Positions 45,429-55,334 of a stretch of DNA of 64,000 nt are shown here, piece by piece (positions within the stretch are counted from its first letter, which is position 1; every line of letters starts with the position of its first letter). Source of the stretch: Betaproteobacteria bacterium Ga0074130 (lineage in GTDB: Bacteria; Pseudomonadota; Gammaproteobacteria; Burkholderiales; Rhodocyclaceae); NCBI GenBank assembly GCA_001464495.1, contig LNDZ01000013.1, forward strand, positions 124,001 through 188,000. Direction: 5' to 3'. The notes under the pieces were generated by a model. That model was not told the DNA's origin, ran no database searches, and was given only the letters and a program-made list of their open reading frames with translations. The position numbers and the translations under genes are program-made.

Positions 45429-46865
45429 ATGAAAAAACTGATTATTGGTCTGTTTTTAACGACCGCAATGCAATGGGGCATTGCGCAAAGCCTGCCGGAC
45501 TTTGCCGATCTGGCGGAGAAGCAGGGGGCTGCGGTCGTAAATGTCAGCACCACACAAGTCATCCGCACGAATGCAGGTGCTGGCCTGCCTTTTGATCAGG
45601 ACGACCCCGCTTTCGAGATTTTCAAGCGATTCTTCCCTCGCCAGCAGGCCATGCCGGGCGTCCCGCGTGAGTATCAGAACAAATCACTAGGCTCCGGCTT
45701 CATCATCAGTGCGGATGGTTATGTGCTGACTAATGCGCACGTGATCGACTCTGCCGATGAGGTTGTGGTGAAGCTCAACGACAAGCGCGAGTTCAAGGCG
45801 CGCGTTATTGGCGCCGACCGTCTTACCGACGTGGCGTTGCTTAAGATTGATGCCAGCGGCCTGCCGGTTGTACGAATTGGTGACCCCAACAAGCTGCGTG
45901 TCGGTGAATGGGTGTTTGCTATTGGCTCGCCATTTGGTCTGGAGCAGACGGTCACCGCCGGAATCGTGAGCGCCAAGGGGCGATCACTGCCGGATGAAAA
46001 CTACGTGCCCTTCATTCAGACTGATGTCGCAATCAACCCTGGTAACTCGGGTGGCCCACTTTTCAACATGAAGGGTGAGGTTGTCGGCATTAACTCCCAG
46101 ATTTACTCGCGCTCTGGCGGTTACATGGGCTTGGCCTTTTCGATCCCGATCGACCTAGCTTTTGACATCCAGCAGCAGCTTCGTGTGCATGGCAAAGTCA
46201 GCCGTGGTCGCATGGGCGTTTCCATTCAGGACCTGAGCAAGGAGCTGGCCGAGTCATTCGGTCTGAGCAAGCCCAGCGGTGCCTTGATTAATACCGTGGA
46301 AAAGAATGGCCCGGCCGACAAGGCAGGCATTCAGCCCGGTGATGTGATTCAGCGCTTTGACGGTAAGCCGGTGCTGCAGGCCTCCGATCTGCCACGTATC
46401 GTTGGTTTGACGCGTCCAGGCAGCAAGGTGCCAGTCCAGGTGTGGCGTGCCGGTAGCTCCCGCGACTTGAGCCTCGTAGTTGGCGAAATGCAGGTCGACG
46501 ACAAGGGCGCGAGTAACGCTAAGCGCCAAGGGCGTGCTCCGGCGGCAGCAAACCGGCTTGGCTTGGTCTTGCGCGAACTGACACCAGAGCAACGGCGTAA
46601 CTTGGGTATCACGGGTGGTTTGCTGGTGGATGATGTGCGGAATGGCGGCGCGCGTACCGATCTGCGCCCCGGCGACCTGATCCGCGCCATTGTTTTGAAG
46701 GGTGTGCAGACCGAGCTGACCACGGTTGAGCAATTCAATACCCTGCTTACCAAGGTCGATCGCAATGAAACCATCACGTTATGGGTGAGGCGTGGTGAAA
46801 ATCAGCTGTTCGTGACCATCAAGGCCGTTCCGAACAAGACGGCTGAAGGGGCGGAAGCCAATTAA
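45429..46865 (+). CDS. mucD: Periplasmic serine protease MucD/DegP (HtrA family, Do)
   Basis: The 478-residue precursor has a signal peptide (MKKLIIGLFLTTAMQWGIAQ, cleavage near 20). The trypsin-like domain carries His104 (LTNAHVID), Asp134 (RLTDVALLKID) and Ser207 (NPGNSGGPLF). Two PDZ domains follow at about 255-345 and 375-470. It degrades or refolds damaged envelope proteins and feeds back on sigma-E. ATG 45429 is chosen because GGAGG lies 11 nt upstream, while ATG 45420 is only one base from it. Confidence 0.95.
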   Translation: MKKLIIGLFLTTAMQWGIAQSLPDFADLAEKQGAAVVNVSTTQVIRTNAGAGLPFDQDDPAFEIFKRFFPRQQAMPGVPREYQNKSLGSGFIISADGYVLTNAHVIDSADEVVVKLNDKREFKARVIGADRLTDVALLKIDASGLPVVRIGDPNKLRVGEWVFAIGSPFGLEQTVTAGIVSAKGRSLPDENYVPFIQTDVAINPGNSGGPLFNMKGEVVGINSQIYSRSGGYMGLAFSIPIDLAFDIQQQLRVHGKVSRGRMGVSIQDLSKELAESFGLSKPSGALINTVEKNGPADKAGIQPGDVIQRFDGKPVLQASDLPRIVGLTRPGSKVPVQVWRAGSSRDLSLVVGEMQVDDKGASNAKRQGRAPAAANRLGLVLRELTPEQRRNLGITGGLLVDDVRNGGARTDLRPGDLIRAIVLKGVQTELTTVEQFNTLLTKVDRNETITLWVRRGENQLFVTIKAVPNKTAEGAEAN

Positions 46866-46867
46866 GC

Positions 46868-47137
46868 ATGCCGGTGCTTACCCTGTACTGGCGGGAGTAT
46901 TGCCACTTGTGTCATGACATGCTGGCGCAGCTAGAGGAGCTTCGCCATGGGCTGGGTGGCACATCGGTTTTTGACATCGAGATACTCGATGTTGATGCCG
47001 ATCCGGCCCTTGAGGCGAAATACGATGAGCTGGTGCCTGTCTTGACCACGGGGCGCGCATCGGCGGGCGAGCGCGAGCTTTGCCACTACTTCCTCAAGCC
47101 CGAGGCAGTGTGTGCTTATCTGGCCGAAATCCGCTAG
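46868..47137 (+). CDS. Glutaredoxin family protein (DUF836-like)
   Basis: The 89-residue thioredoxin-fold protein has a CxxC motif in LYWREYCHLCHDM near residues 12-15. The segment DELVPVLTTGRASAG carries the cis-Pro equivalent. It follows mucD by 2 bp, as in other betaproteobacteria, so it is part of the sigma-E operon. Its redox partner is unknown. Confidence 0.88.
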   Translation: MPVLTLYWREYCHLCHDMLAQLEELRHGLGGTSVFDIEILDVDADPALEAKYDELVPVLTTGRASAGERELCHYFLKPEAVCAYLAEIR

Positions 47138-47198
47138 AATTCAGGGCATTCCGGCCTTTCGGCCGCCCGGTACTGTCTGTCTCCGGACGCAGACCCAG

Positions 47199-47225
47199 AA
47201 AGGTGTCGATTACGGCACCTTTTTT
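47199..47225 (+). terminator. Terminator-like hairpin 24 nt before lepA
   Basis: AAAGGTGTCG (47199-47208) pairs with CGGCACCTTT (47213-47222) with one G-T pair and an ATTA loop. The T run reaches 47225. It looks like a real intrinsic terminator for the sigma-E operon, but sits so close to the lepA ATG that it must also lie in the lepA leader unless lepA starts within it. Confidence 0.75.
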
Positions 47226-47248
47226 GTTGGATTTTTCGCCTTCACAGC

Positions 47249-49042
47249 ATGAAACACATACGTAATTTCTCCATCATCGCCCATATCGACCACGGTAAGT
47301 CCACGCTGGCTGATCGCATCATCCAGCGCTGTGGCGGCCTGTCTGATCGCGAGATGGAAGCCCAGGTGCTCGACTCCATGGATCTGGAGAAAGAGCGTGG
47401 CATCACCATCAAGGCCCAGACTGCTGCGCTTAGCTACAAGGCGCGCGACGGCCAGATTTACAACCTCAACCTGATTGATACCCCGGGCCACGTCGACTTT
47501 TCCTACGAAGTGTCGCGCAGCCTATCTGCTTGTGAAGGCGCATTGCTTGTGGTTGATGCCTCGCAAGGTGTCGAGGCGCAGACTGTTGCCAATTGCTATA
47601 CCGCCCTCGATCTGGGTGTGGAAGTTGTGCCGGTGCTGAACAAGATGGATTTGCCATCGGCCGACCCTGACAATGCCCGCCAAGAAATCGAAGAAGTCAT
47701 CGGTATTGATGCCACCGATGCGGTGCCATGTTCAGCCAAAACTGGCATGGGCATTGATGACATCCTTGAAGCTGTCATTGCACGAATTCCTGCCCCTGAG
47801 GGTGATCCAGACGCACCGTTGCAAGCGCTGATCATCGACTCGTGGTTCGACAACTATGTTGGGGTCATCATGCTGGTGCGTGTCAAACAAGGCACGCTCA
47901 AGGCCAAGGAACGAATTCGTCTGATGGCCTCGGGTGCAACCTACCTGTGTGAACAGGTGGGTGTGTTCTCACCGAAGTCCGTTCAGCGTCCGCAGATTTC
48001 AGCAGGTGAAGTCGGTTTCATCATCTCCGGCATCAAGGAACTGAAGGCTGCCAAGGTGGGTGACACCGTTACGACCGTCGATAAGACTGCTGCCGAGCCG
48101 TTGCCGGGTTTCAAGGAAATCAAGTCGCAAGTGTTCGCCGGCTTGTATCCGGTCGAGTCGAATCAGTACGAGAACCTGCGTGACTCGCTAGAAAAGTTGC
48201 AGCTCAACGACGCCTCGTTGCAATACGAACCAGAGGTTTCGCAGGCACTGGGTTTCGGTTTCCGTTGCGGCTTCCTTGGGCTACTGCACATGGAAATCGT
48301 ACAGGAGCGCTTGGAGCGCGAGTTCGATATGGACCTCATCACGACCGCACCGACGGTGGTGTATGAAGTGGTGATGCGCGACGGCGAGGTGATTCAGGTC
48401 GAGAACCCCTCTAAGCTGCCCGAAGTGCAGAAGATGGAAGAGATTCGCGAGCCCATCATCACCTCAACGATTTTCGTGCCGCAAGACTATCTCGGCTCAG
48501 TGATCACGCTGTGCGAATCGAAGCGAGGTAATCAGGTCAATCTCGCCTATCACGGCCGTCAGGTACAGGTGACTTACGAGATGCCGATGGCCGAAGTGGT
48601 GATGGACTTCTTTGACAAGCTGAAGTCGGTGTCGCGTGGCTACGCCTCACTGGACTACGAGTTCAAGGAATATCGAGCTGCCGATGTGGTCAAGCTGGAT
48701 GTGCTGATCAACGGTGACAAGGTCGATGCTTTGGCGCTGATCGTGCACCGTGCGAATGCACCGTATCGTGGCCGTGAGCTGGCTGCCAAGATGCGCGAAC
48801 TGATTCCGCGTCAAATGTACGACGTGGCGATTCAAGCGGCCATCGGCTCGACCATTGTGGCTCGTGAAAACGTCAAGGCTATGCGCAAGGACGTGTTGGC
48901 CAAGTGTTATGGCGGTGACATCAGCCGTAAGAAAAAGCTGCTTGAAAAGCAAAAGGCAGGGAAGAAGCGCATGAAGCAAGTTGGCCGTGTTGAAATCCCG
49001 CAGGATGCTTTTTTGGCTGTGCTGCGCGTGGGGGATAAATAA
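47249..49042 (+). CDS. lepA: Elongation factor 4 (LepA)
   Basis: The 597-residue translational GTPase has [20 protein letters not shown] (G1), [10 protein letters not shown] (G2), [11 protein letters not shown] (G3), NKMDLPSAD (G4) and the LepA-specific C-terminal [17 protein letters not shown] motif as [20 protein letters not shown]. It acts on stalled or assembling ribosomes. No clear ribosome site is present. lepB follows 2 bp after. Confidence 0.97.
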   Translation: MKHIRNFSIIAHIDHGKSTLADRIIQRCGGLSDREMEAQVLDSMDLEKERGITIKAQTAALSYKARDGQIYNLNLIDTPGHVDFSYEVSRSLSACEGALLVVDASQGVEAQTVANCYTALDLGVEVVPVLNKMDLPSADPDNARQEIEEVIGIDATDAVPCSAKTGMGIDDILEAVIARIPAPEGDPDAPLQALIIDSWFDNYVGVIMLVRVKQGTLKAKERIRLMASGATYLCEQVGVFSPKSVQRPQISAGEVGFIISGIKELKAAKVGDTVTTVDKTAAEPLPGFKEIKSQVFAGLYPVESNQYENLRDSLEKLQLNDASLQYEPEVSQALGFGFRCGFLGLLHMEIVQERLEREFDMDLITTAPTVVYEVVMRDGEVIQVENPSKLPEVQKMEEIREPIITSTIFVPQDYLGSVITLCESKRGNQVNLAYHGRQVQVTYEMPMAEVVMDFFDKLKSVSRGYASLDYEFKEYRAADVVKLDVLINGDKVDALALIVHRANAPYRGRELAAKMRELIPRQMYDVAIQAAIGSTIVARENVKAMRKDVLAKCYGGDISRKKKLLEKQKAGKKRMKQVGRVEIPQDAFLAVLRVGDK

Positions 49043-49044
49043 GC

Positions 49045-49842
49045 ATGAACTTTGCCTTGATTCTGCTGGTGCTGTGCCTGGCAACGGGTGTGTTGTGGGC
49101 TGCCGATCATTTCCACTTCCGCAAGCTGCGTGCCCCAGGAGACAAGGAGCCGTTATGGGTGGAGTGGGGTGCGAGCTTCTTCCCGGTCATTGTCGCGGTG
49201 TTTTTTCTGCGTTCCTTCATTGTTGAGCCGTTCAAGATTCCGTCGGGCTCCATGATCCCAACGCTCCTCGTGGGCGATTTCATTCTGGTTAATAAGTACA
49301 CCTTCGGCATCCGTTTGCCTGTGCTCAACAAAAAGGTGGTTGAAATCAATCATCCGGAACGGGGTGATGTGATCGTATTCCGCTACCCGCCAAATCCGTC
49401 GCTGGACTACATCAAGCGCGTAGTGGGCGTGCCAGGTGACCGAGTGGTGTATCGCAACAAGCGCTTGACCATCAATGGTGTCGACGTGCCTACTCAGCAA
49501 GTAGATGATTTCATGAAAGCGGGCTTGGCATATGTCCCACGCTATTCTGAAACGCTAGGCAAGACGGAACATCAAATCCTGATTGAGTCCGAATCTCCCT
49601 CTTATGTGAAGCGAGACAATGACTTTCGCTATCCCTACCGCAATAATTGTCAATACAATACTGATGGTGTGAGCTGCGAAGTTCCAGCCGGCCATTATTT
49701 TGTGATGGGCGATAACCGCGACAACTCACAGGACAGTCGCTTCTGGGGCTTTGTGCCGGATGAGAATATTGTCGGCAAGGCGTTCTTCATCTGGTTCAGT
49801 TGGCCGTCGTTCGATTTCAAGCGCTTAGGCAGTTTTCACTAG
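49045..49842 (+). CDS. lepB: Signal peptidase I
   Basis: The 265-residue inner-membrane protease has two N-terminal hydrophobic segments (3-20 and 42-60), the nucleophile Ser69 in PSGSMIPTLL, the general-base Lys124 in LDYIKRVVGVPGD, and box E GDNRDNSQDSRFWG near 230. It removes Sec and Tat signal peptides. It is co-transcribed with lepA as in E. coli. Confidence 0.97.
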   Translation: MNFALILLVLCLATGVLWAADHFHFRKLRAPGDKEPLWVEWGASFFPVIVAVFFLRSFIVEPFKIPSGSMIPTLLVGDFILVNKYTFGIRLPVLNKKVVEINHPERGDVIVFRYPPNPSLDYIKRVVGVPGDRVVYRNKRLTINGVDVPTQQVDDFMKAGLAYVPRYSETLGKTEHQILIESESPSYVKRDNDFRYPYRNNCQYNTDGVSCEVPAGHYFVMGDNRDNSQDSRFWGFVPDENIVGKAFFIWFSWPSFDFKRLGSFH

Positions 49843-49854
49843 AAGGGGACAGGC

Positions 49855-50229
49855 ATGAGCAAAGCAGGTTACAAACAGCAGTGCGGGATGGCGATCTCGA
49901 AGTTGTTGATGATTCTTGTGCTGGTGGGCGCGGTTGCTTTGCTTGGACTGAAACTCACGCCTGAGTACATCGAATACTTCAAGGTCCAAAATATCGTCAA
50001 GGTAGTGGCTGCTGAGGTGAACACCAAGCCTGATGCGACGGTTGCTGATGTTCGGCTTGGGTTCGAGCGTCGTGCCGAGATAGATCATATCAAGGGGCTG
50101 ACCAGTGCCGATCTTGATGTCACCAAGGATGGCAACCAGATCGTTGTCGGGTTTGCCTACGAACGTAAAGTCCATCTACTGAAGAACATCAGCGTCTTGA
50201 TTGAGTTCGAGGGGAGCTCGGCCAAGTAA
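49855..50229 (+). CDS. DUF4845 membrane-anchored protein
   Basis: The 124-residue protein has a single N-terminal TM helix (LLMILVLVGAVALLGLKL, about 16-33) and a small extracytoplasmic domain with LTPEYIEYFKVQNIV, the conserved DUF4845 start. The function is unknown. It is consistently placed between lepB and rnc in betaproteobacteria and pseudomonads, and its stop overlaps the rnc start by one base. Confidence 0.88.
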   Translation: MSKAGYKQQCGMAISKLLMILVLVGAVALLGLKLTPEYIEYFKVQNIVKVVAAEVNTKPDATVADVRLGFERRAEIDHIKGLTSADLDVTKDGNQIVVGFAYERKVHLLKNISVLIEFEGSSAK

Positions 50230-50912
50230 TGCAACTGCAACTCCACCTGCTTGAGCGCGCACTGGGCTACAAGTTCAATGAGCGCAGCTTGTTACAGCAG
50301 GCCGTGACCCATCGCAGTTATGGCACTCCGCATTACGAACGACTGGAGTTTCTCGGCGACAGCATGCTCAACTGCGTCATCGCAGCGCAGCTCTATGCAC
50401 GCTTTCCAAGCCTGAGAGAAGGTGATTTGTCGCGCTTGCGTGCCAATCTGGTGCGACAGGATACCTTGCATCAGGTGGCAGATCGCATGCATCTCGGTGA
50501 TTACCTTAGGCTTGGTGAAGGCGAGCTCAAAAGTGGTGGTTTTCGCCGCCCTTCGATTCTTGCGGATGCTTTTGAAGCAACGCTCGGTGCCATCTTTCTG
50601 GATGGTGGTTTCGCAGAGGTAGAAAGAGTCATTGTCGGGCAGTACACCCAACTGTTCGAGGGGATTGATCCGCGCAACACAGGCAAAGATCCAAAAACCG
50701 TATTACAGGAAATTCTGCAGGGTAAGCATTTGGGCTTGCCTGTGTATGTGTTGACCTCGACCCATGGTGAGGCGCATGCGCAGAAGTTTGAAGTTGAATG
50801 CAATGTTGCTGACCTGAAGGTTCGCTCGACCGGGAGTGGTAGTAGCCGCCGCGCCGCCGAGCAAGAAGCCGCACAGGCAGCTATTGCGCTGATTCAGGGT
50901 AAGCCGGCATGA
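50229..50912 (+). CDS. rnc: Ribonuclease III
   Basis: The 227-residue double-strand RNase has the catalytic signature ERLEFLGDSML near 35-46, the second acidic site in DAFEATLGAIFLDGG near 114-128, and a C-terminal dsRBD (DPKTVLQEILQGKHLGLPVY; SRRAAEQEAAQAAI). It processes rRNA and structured mRNAs and overlaps era by 4 bp. Confidence 0.97.
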   Translation: MQLQLHLLERALGYKFNERSLLQQAVTHRSYGTPHYERLEFLGDSMLNCVIAAQLYARFPSLREGDLSRLRANLVRQDTLHQVADRMHLGDYLRLGEGELKSGGFRRPSILADAFEATLGAIFLDGGFAEVERVIVGQYTQLFEGIDPRNTGKDPKTVLQEILQGKHLGLPVYVLTSTHGEAHAQKFEVECNVADLKVRSTGSGSSRRAAEQEAAQAAIALIQGKPA

Positions 50913-51799
50913 GCGAGACCGCATTTCACACCGGCTTTATTGCCGTCATTGGCCGCCCCAACGTGGGCAAGTCAACGCTGACCAACCATCTGGTCGGCGC
51001 CAAGATCAGTATTACCTCAAAGAAAGCGCAAACCACGCGCCACCGCATTACCGGTGTTTTCTCTGATGTGCAAAGCCAGTTCATTTTTGTCGACACCCCC
51101 GGCTTTCAGAACAAGCATAAGAACGCACTGAACCGGCTGATGAATCGCAGCGTCACCCAGACGCTGGCAGATGTGGATGTGATCTATCTGGTGATTGAGG
51201 CAGGGCGCTTTGGTGGGGGAGAGCGCGAGCTGGTCAAGCTGCTGCCGGAAGGCGTGCCCGTCATCCTAGTTATGAACAAGATCGACCGTCTGGCCGACAA
51301 GGGTCAGCTCCTGCCTTTCCTGGCACAGGTCAATCAGGAATATGCGTTTGCCGAGCTGATTCCCATCAGCGCAGAGCGCAGCCTAGGCTTACGTGAGTTG
51401 TTGGCAGCAACGCGCAAGTACCTGCCGGAAGCACCAGCCGTATTTGATCCGGACGACATTACTGATCGCTCCGAACGCTTCCTCGCCGCAGAAATTTTGC
51501 GGGAAAAGTTATTCCGTAGTCTGGGTGAAGAGTTGCCCTACGGTATGGCCGTTGAGATCGAAAAATTCGAACAGGAAGGCGAGCTACGGCGCATTCATGC
51601 CGCTGTGATTGTCGACAAGGAGGCCCACAAGGCCATGGTCATTGGCAAGGGCGGAGACAAGCTCAAGCGTATGTCCACAGATGCCCGCAAGGATATGGAA
51701 CGACTGTTCGGTGGCAAGATCTGGCTGGAAACTTGGGTCAAGGTCAAGAGCGGCTGGGCGGATGACGAACGCGCACTTAAGACGCTCGGCTACGAGTAA
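50909..51799 (+). CDS. era: GTPase Era
   Basis: The 296-residue 16S rRNA maturation GTPase has G1 GRPNVGKSTL, G2 AQTTRHRITG, G3 DTPGFQNKHK, G4 MNKIDRLADK and a C-terminal KH domain (IHAAVIVDKEAHKAMVIGKG). It binds the 3' end of 16S rRNA and the inner membrane. The rnc-era overlap is conserved. Confidence 0.97.
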   Translation: MSETAFHTGFIAVIGRPNVGKSTLTNHLVGAKISITSKKAQTTRHRITGVFSDVQSQFIFVDTPGFQNKHKNALNRLMNRSVTQTLADVDVIYLVIEAGRFGGGERELVKLLPEGVPVILVMNKIDRLADKGQLLPFLAQVNQEYAFAELIPISAERSLGLRELLAATRKYLPEAPAVFDPDDITDRSERFLAAEILREKLFRSLGEELPYGMAVEIEKFEQEGELRRIHAAVIVDKEAHKAMVIGKGGDKLKRMSTDARKDMERLFGGKIWLETWVKVKSGWADDERALKTLGYE

Positions 51800-51805
51800 T
51801 CGCGC

Positions 51806-52537
51806 ATGAGTGGCAAGCAGCGCGTCGACGGGCAGGAGGCGTATCTGCTGCATGCCTACCCGTACAGTGAAACCAGCCTGATCCTCGATGTGTTCGCGCG
51901 TGATTATGGCCGTCTGGCCTTGCTTGCGCGCGGCGCACGGCGCCCGCGCTCTGCATTGCGTGGGGTGCTGATCGGATTTCAGCCGCTGGAGCTGGGCTGG
52001 TTCGGCGCCGGCGAAGTTAAAACGCTCGCCAAAGCCGAGTGGCTAGGCGGCGTGCCCTTGCTGCAAGGTCGTTGCCTGATGCTGGGCTACTACCTTAACG
52101 AACTGTTGCTCAAGCTGCTTCCACGTGAGGATGCACATCCAGTGCTCTTTGGCGCCTACGCACAAGCACTTGATGCCTTGGCCAAGGGGGCTAACGATGG
52201 CGCCAGCGATGCTCCTGAATTGCGCCGTTTCGAGAAAACTCTGCTCAAGGAATTGGGCTATGGTCTGACCCTCGACGAAGAGGTGAATGACGGCTCACCC
52301 GTTGAAGCCGAGCGTGAATATCTTTACTTGGTCGAACGTGGTCCGGTGCTCGCCAATGGTCGCGAAGGCGTGGCCCTGATTCGCGGCAAGACCTTGCTCG
52401 ATCTGGCCACAGACGATTACAGCGATCCGCGCACCTTGGTTGAAAGCAAGATGTTGATGCGACAATTGTTCAACCATTATCTGGGCGGACAGATGCTGCA
52501 ATCACGGCGTGTGTTTGTCGAACTTCAGGAACTGTGA
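51806..52537 (+). CDS. recO: DNA repair protein RecO
   Basis: The 243-residue protein has an N-terminal OB fold (QEAYLLHAYPYSETSLILDV; LARGARRPRSALRGVL) and a helical C-terminal domain (RRFEKTLLKELGYG). The zinc cysteines of some RecO proteins are absent here, as in many proteobacteria. With RecR it loads RecA on SSB-coated DNA. Its TGA overlaps the pdxJ ATG. Confidence 0.94.
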   Translation: MSGKQRVDGQEAYLLHAYPYSETSLILDVFARDYGRLALLARGARRPRSALRGVLIGFQPLELGWFGAGEVKTLAKAEWLGGVPLLQGRCLMLGYYLNELLLKLLPREDAHPVLFGAYAQALDALAKGANDGASDAPELRRFEKTLLKELGYGLTLDEEVNDGSPVEAEREYLYLVERGPVLANGREGVALIRGKTLLDLATDDYSDPRTLVESKMLMRQLFNHYLGGQMLQSRRVFVELQEL

Positions 52538-53298
52538 TGCTTGCTTCCGGCAAGACCGCACTGTCGGTCAATGTGAATAAGGTTGCGCTGCTGCGCAATT
52601 CCCGCCATCTCGACATTCCCAATGTTGTGCGCGCGGCGACCTGCTGCCTTGAGGCCGGCGCCAATGGCATTACCGTCCACCCGCGCCCTGATGAGCGACA
52701 CATCCGTTCGGCAGATGTGTATGCCTTGGCAGCGCTCATGAAAGAATGGCCGCAGGCGGAATTCAATATTGAGGGCAATCCCTTTCATAACCTGATGGAC
52801 TTTGTGCGCAAGGTTCGCCCGCATCAATGCACCTTTGTGCCAGATAGCGAAGGGCAGTTCACATCGGATCACGGCTGGGATATGTCGGTGGATGCTCAGC
52901 GACTCAAGCCCTTGATTGACGAGTGCCATGCGCTGGGTGTGCGCGTCAGCTTGTTTATGGATGCAATCCCAGCATGCATCGCGAGTGCGTGCGAGGTCGG
53001 GGCTGATCGTGTTGAGTTGTACACAGAACCGTACGCCGCAGCCTATGGCACCCCTGCACAGGCCGCGCAGTTGGCGCTGTTTGCCGCTGCTGCTGAAGCG
53101 GCTCAGTCCGTGGGGTTGGGTGTGAATGCCGGTCATGATCTGAGCTGCGCCAATTTGACCGACTTCTTGCGTGAAGTGCCGAATGTTCTGGAAGTATCGA
53201 TCGGGCATGCTTTGATCGCTGATGCCCTTGAATTTGGTTACCGTGACACCGTGCAGCGCTTTTTACAGTGCATTCAGGCGGCAGGGCGCGGCCAGTGA
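52537..53298 (+). CDS. pdxJ: Pyridoxine 5'-phosphate synthase
   Basis: The 253-residue TIM-barrel enzyme condenses 1-deoxyxylulose 5-phosphate and 3-amino-2-oxopropyl phosphate. It has LSVNVNKVALLRNSR, GITVHPRPDERHI (His/Arg of the active site), EFNIEGNP with the catalytic Glu, VPDSEGQFTSDHGWD and NAGHDLS near 195. The ATG overlaps the recO stop (TGATG) and the TGA overlaps acpS. Confidence 0.96.
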   Translation: MLASGKTALSVNVNKVALLRNSRHLDIPNVVRAATCCLEAGANGITVHPRPDERHIRSADVYALAALMKEWPQAEFNIEGNPFHNLMDFVRKVRPHQCTFVPDSEGQFTSDHGWDMSVDAQRLKPLIDECHALGVRVSLFMDAIPACIASACEVGADRVELYTEPYAAAYGTPAQAAQLALFAAAAEAAQSVGLGVNAGHDLSCANLTDFLREVPNVLEVSIGHALIADALEFGYRDTVQRFLQCIQAAGRGQ

Positions 53299-53675
53299 TT
53301 TACGGCATCGGCACTGATATCGTCACGATTGAACGCATGCAGGCCTTGTATGCGCGACATGGCGAACGTGCACTGAGCAAGCTACTTGCCCCAGAAGAGA
53401 TTTCTTGGTGTCAGAAAGCAGCAGATCCGGCTCGCTATTTGGCCAAGCGTTTTGCGGCCAAAGAAGCGTTGGGCAAGGCGCTCGGGACAGGAATTCGGGC
53501 CCCCGCCTTGCTAACTGCAATTGCAGTCGTCAATGATCCATTAGGCAAGCCGCTGTTCAGCTTCTCAGATGCATTGACTGAATACATCAATGCACGGCGC
53601 CTGATCGCCCATCTATCTATCAGTGATGAGCGGGATACCGCGATCGCATTTGTTGTCCTGGAAAAACAGCCATGA
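53295..53675 (+). CDS. acpS: Holo-[acyl-carrier-protein] synthase
   Basis: The 126-residue phosphopantetheinyl transferase has [12 protein letters not shown] with Mg-binding Asp8 and [15 protein letters not shown] with the conserved Glu/Lys. It activates AcpP (encoded at 39468). The start is GTG 53295, overlapping the pdxJ stop. Its stop overlaps nagZ by 4 bp. Confidence 0.96.
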   Translation: MIYGIGTDIVTIERMQALYARHGERALSKLLAPEEISWCQKAADPARYLAKRFAAKEALGKALGTGIRAPALLTAIAVVNDPLGKPLFSFSDALTEYINARRLIAHLSISDERDTAIAFVVLEKQP

Positions 53676-54712
53676 GTCAGTCCATTCACGCATCAGCTGG
53701 CCCGCAGGGAACGCAGATACCTCAGGCATTGGGGCCGGTGATGATCGATATTGCGGGTACTGCGCTGACAGAACTCGATCGCGAGCGCCTCTCACACCCT
53801 TTAGTCGGCGGCATCATTTTGTTCACGCGCAATTATAAGTCACGTGAACAACTCACTGCCCTCTGTACCGAGATTCACGCCTTGCGCACCCCTCGTTTAT
53901 TAATTGCGGTGGATCATGAGGGCGGCCGTGTACAGCGCTTCCGCGAGGGGTTCACGCGTTTGCCAGCAATGCGTCGCTTGGGCGAGCTCTACGTAGCGCA
54001 TGCCGAGTCGGCGCTGGAAACCGCGCGTGCGGTGGGGTATGTCTTGGCATCCGAGCTGCGCGAATGTGGTGTCGATTTTTCCTTTACCCCGGTGCTGGAT
54101 CTCGACTACGGTCAGAGCAGCGTGATTGGCGACCGATCATTCGGACGCGATCCCCTTGTTGTCGCCGAGTTGGCGAATGCATTGATTGAGGGTTTGCATG
54201 CTGCGGGTATGAAGTCATGTGGCAAGCATTTCCCTGGACATGGTCACGTGGCCGCCGATTCACATGTGGCGATTCCGGTGGACGAGCGGTCTTGGGCGGA
54301 GTTGCAGGAGGACATGGAGGCCTTCCGCCGCGGCAAGGTAGATGCGGTGATGCCTGCCCATGTGATTTATCCCGAGGTCGATCACCGGCCGGCAGGATTC
54401 TCGCCCGTATGGCTGAAGATTCTGCGTGAACAGTTAGGCTTTGGCGGCGTGATTTTCAGCGATGATTTGTCGATGGAGGGTGCCAGCGTGGCTGGCGGCA
54501 TTATCGAGCGGGCAACTGCGGCGTGGACCGCTGGCTGCGACATGCTGCTGGTTTGCAATGCGCCAGATGCTGCCGGGCAACTATTGGCGACATGGGATAT
54601 TCAAGCAGACCCGGAGCGGACTGCGCGCATTACCGGCTTGCTCCCCACGGATGACCAAAAAAACAGGGCCGCTTATCTGGCGGCCCTGTCGGTGTTGCAG
54701 CGTCAGCTATAG
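53672..54712 (+). CDS. nagZ: Beta-N-acetylhexosaminidase NagZ
   Basis: The 346-residue GH3 enzyme of peptidoglycan recycling has [28 protein letters not shown], and the catalytic His loop [14 protein letters not shown]. The nucleophile Asp is in [10 protein letters not shown] near 275. It removes GlcNAc from anhydro-muropeptides in the cytoplasm. The last codons ([15 protein letters not shown]) also encode, on the other strand, the queF terminator. Confidence 0.96.
   Translation: MSQSIHASAGPQGTQIPQALGPVMIDIAGTALTELDRERLSHPLVGGIILFTRNYKSREQLTALCTEIHALRTPRLLIAVDHEGGRVQRFREGFTRLPAMRRLGELYVAHAESALETARAVGYVLASELRECGVDFSFTPVLDLDYGQSSVIGDRSFGRDPLVVAELANALIEGLHAAGMKSCGKHFPGHGHVAADSHVAIPVDERSWAELQEDMEAFRRGKVDAVMPAHVIYPEVDHRPAGFSPVWLKILREQLGFGGVIFSDDLSMEGASVAGGIIERATAAWTAGCDMLLVCNAPDAAGQLLATWDIQADPERTARITGLLPTDDQKNRAAYLAALSVLQRQL
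54657..54688 (-). terminator. Intrinsic terminator of queF, inside the nagZ coding region
   Basis: On the minus strand CAGGGCCGC-N7-GCGGCCCTG forms a perfect 9-bp stem (54664-54688) followed by seven T (54663-54657). It begins 46 bp beyond the queF stop and lies wholly within the last 19 codons of nagZ. Confidence 0.85.
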
Positions 54713-54734
54713 GGCGGTAGTCGCGCCAAGAACA

Positions 54735-55166
54735 TTAGCCGCGGATATTGGATTGCGTGCTGAACTCGGCAAGCTCGACGCGCGGTTCGGGCTTCCAGCC
54801 TTTTTTGCGGTGTTCGGCGATGACATTGGTGAAAATGCCGCCGCGGACATAGAACTTGGCGGTCAGGCGCATGAAGCGCGGTTTGGTCGCTTTGACCAGG
54901 TCGTCGAGGATGCGATTGGTCACATCTTCATGAAAATGGCCTTCTTCGCGGAAGCTCCATGCATATAGTTTCAGGCTTTTGAGCTCCACACAGACTTTAT
55001 CGGCGATGTAGTCCAGCGTCAGCACGGCGAAGTCGGGCTGGCCAGTTTTTGGACAAAGGCATGTAAATTCAGGGATTTCCATATGAATGTGGTAATCCCG
55101 ATGCGGCGCAGGGTTAGGGAAAGTCTCAAGAACTTTGGCGGAGATTTTGGCGGGGCGGCTTGTCAT
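54735..55166 (-). CDS. queF: NADPH-dependent 7-cyano-7-deazaguanine reductase
   Basis: The 143-residue short (YkvM-type) QueF reduces preQ0 to preQ1 in queuosine synthesis. It has the thioimide-forming Cys in [14 protein letters not shown] with the nearby Asp, the NADPH motif [16 protein letters not shown], and a HED segment (HFHEDV). No preQ1 riboswitch pattern was seen upstream. Confidence 0.95.
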   Translation of the reverse strand: MTSRPAKISAKVLETFPNPAPHRDYHIHMEIPEFTCLCPKTGQPDFAVLTLDYIADKVCVELKSLKLYAWSFREEGHFHEDVTNRILDDLVKATKPRFMRLTAKFYVRGGIFTNVIAEHRKKGWKPEPRVELAEFSTQSNIRG

Positions 55167-55334
55167 AAAAATCCTGTCAGGAAAACTGAAACAGCTTAGA
55201 GGGTGGCTCGATTCGCTTGCGATTATAATGCACCAGACCCATGCCCCCAGCCGGTGGGATGCGGTCAGGAGCGTGGCGCGATAAATTCGCTGTCAGGCCG
55301 TTGTTAAGACTCATCAATCTCTGAAATAGTTGCC

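Noticed and set aside
55167-55334. preQ1 riboswitch upstream of queF
   Set aside because: There is no compact hairpin with the A-rich tail typical of preQ1-I, and no other queuosine genes are adjacent.
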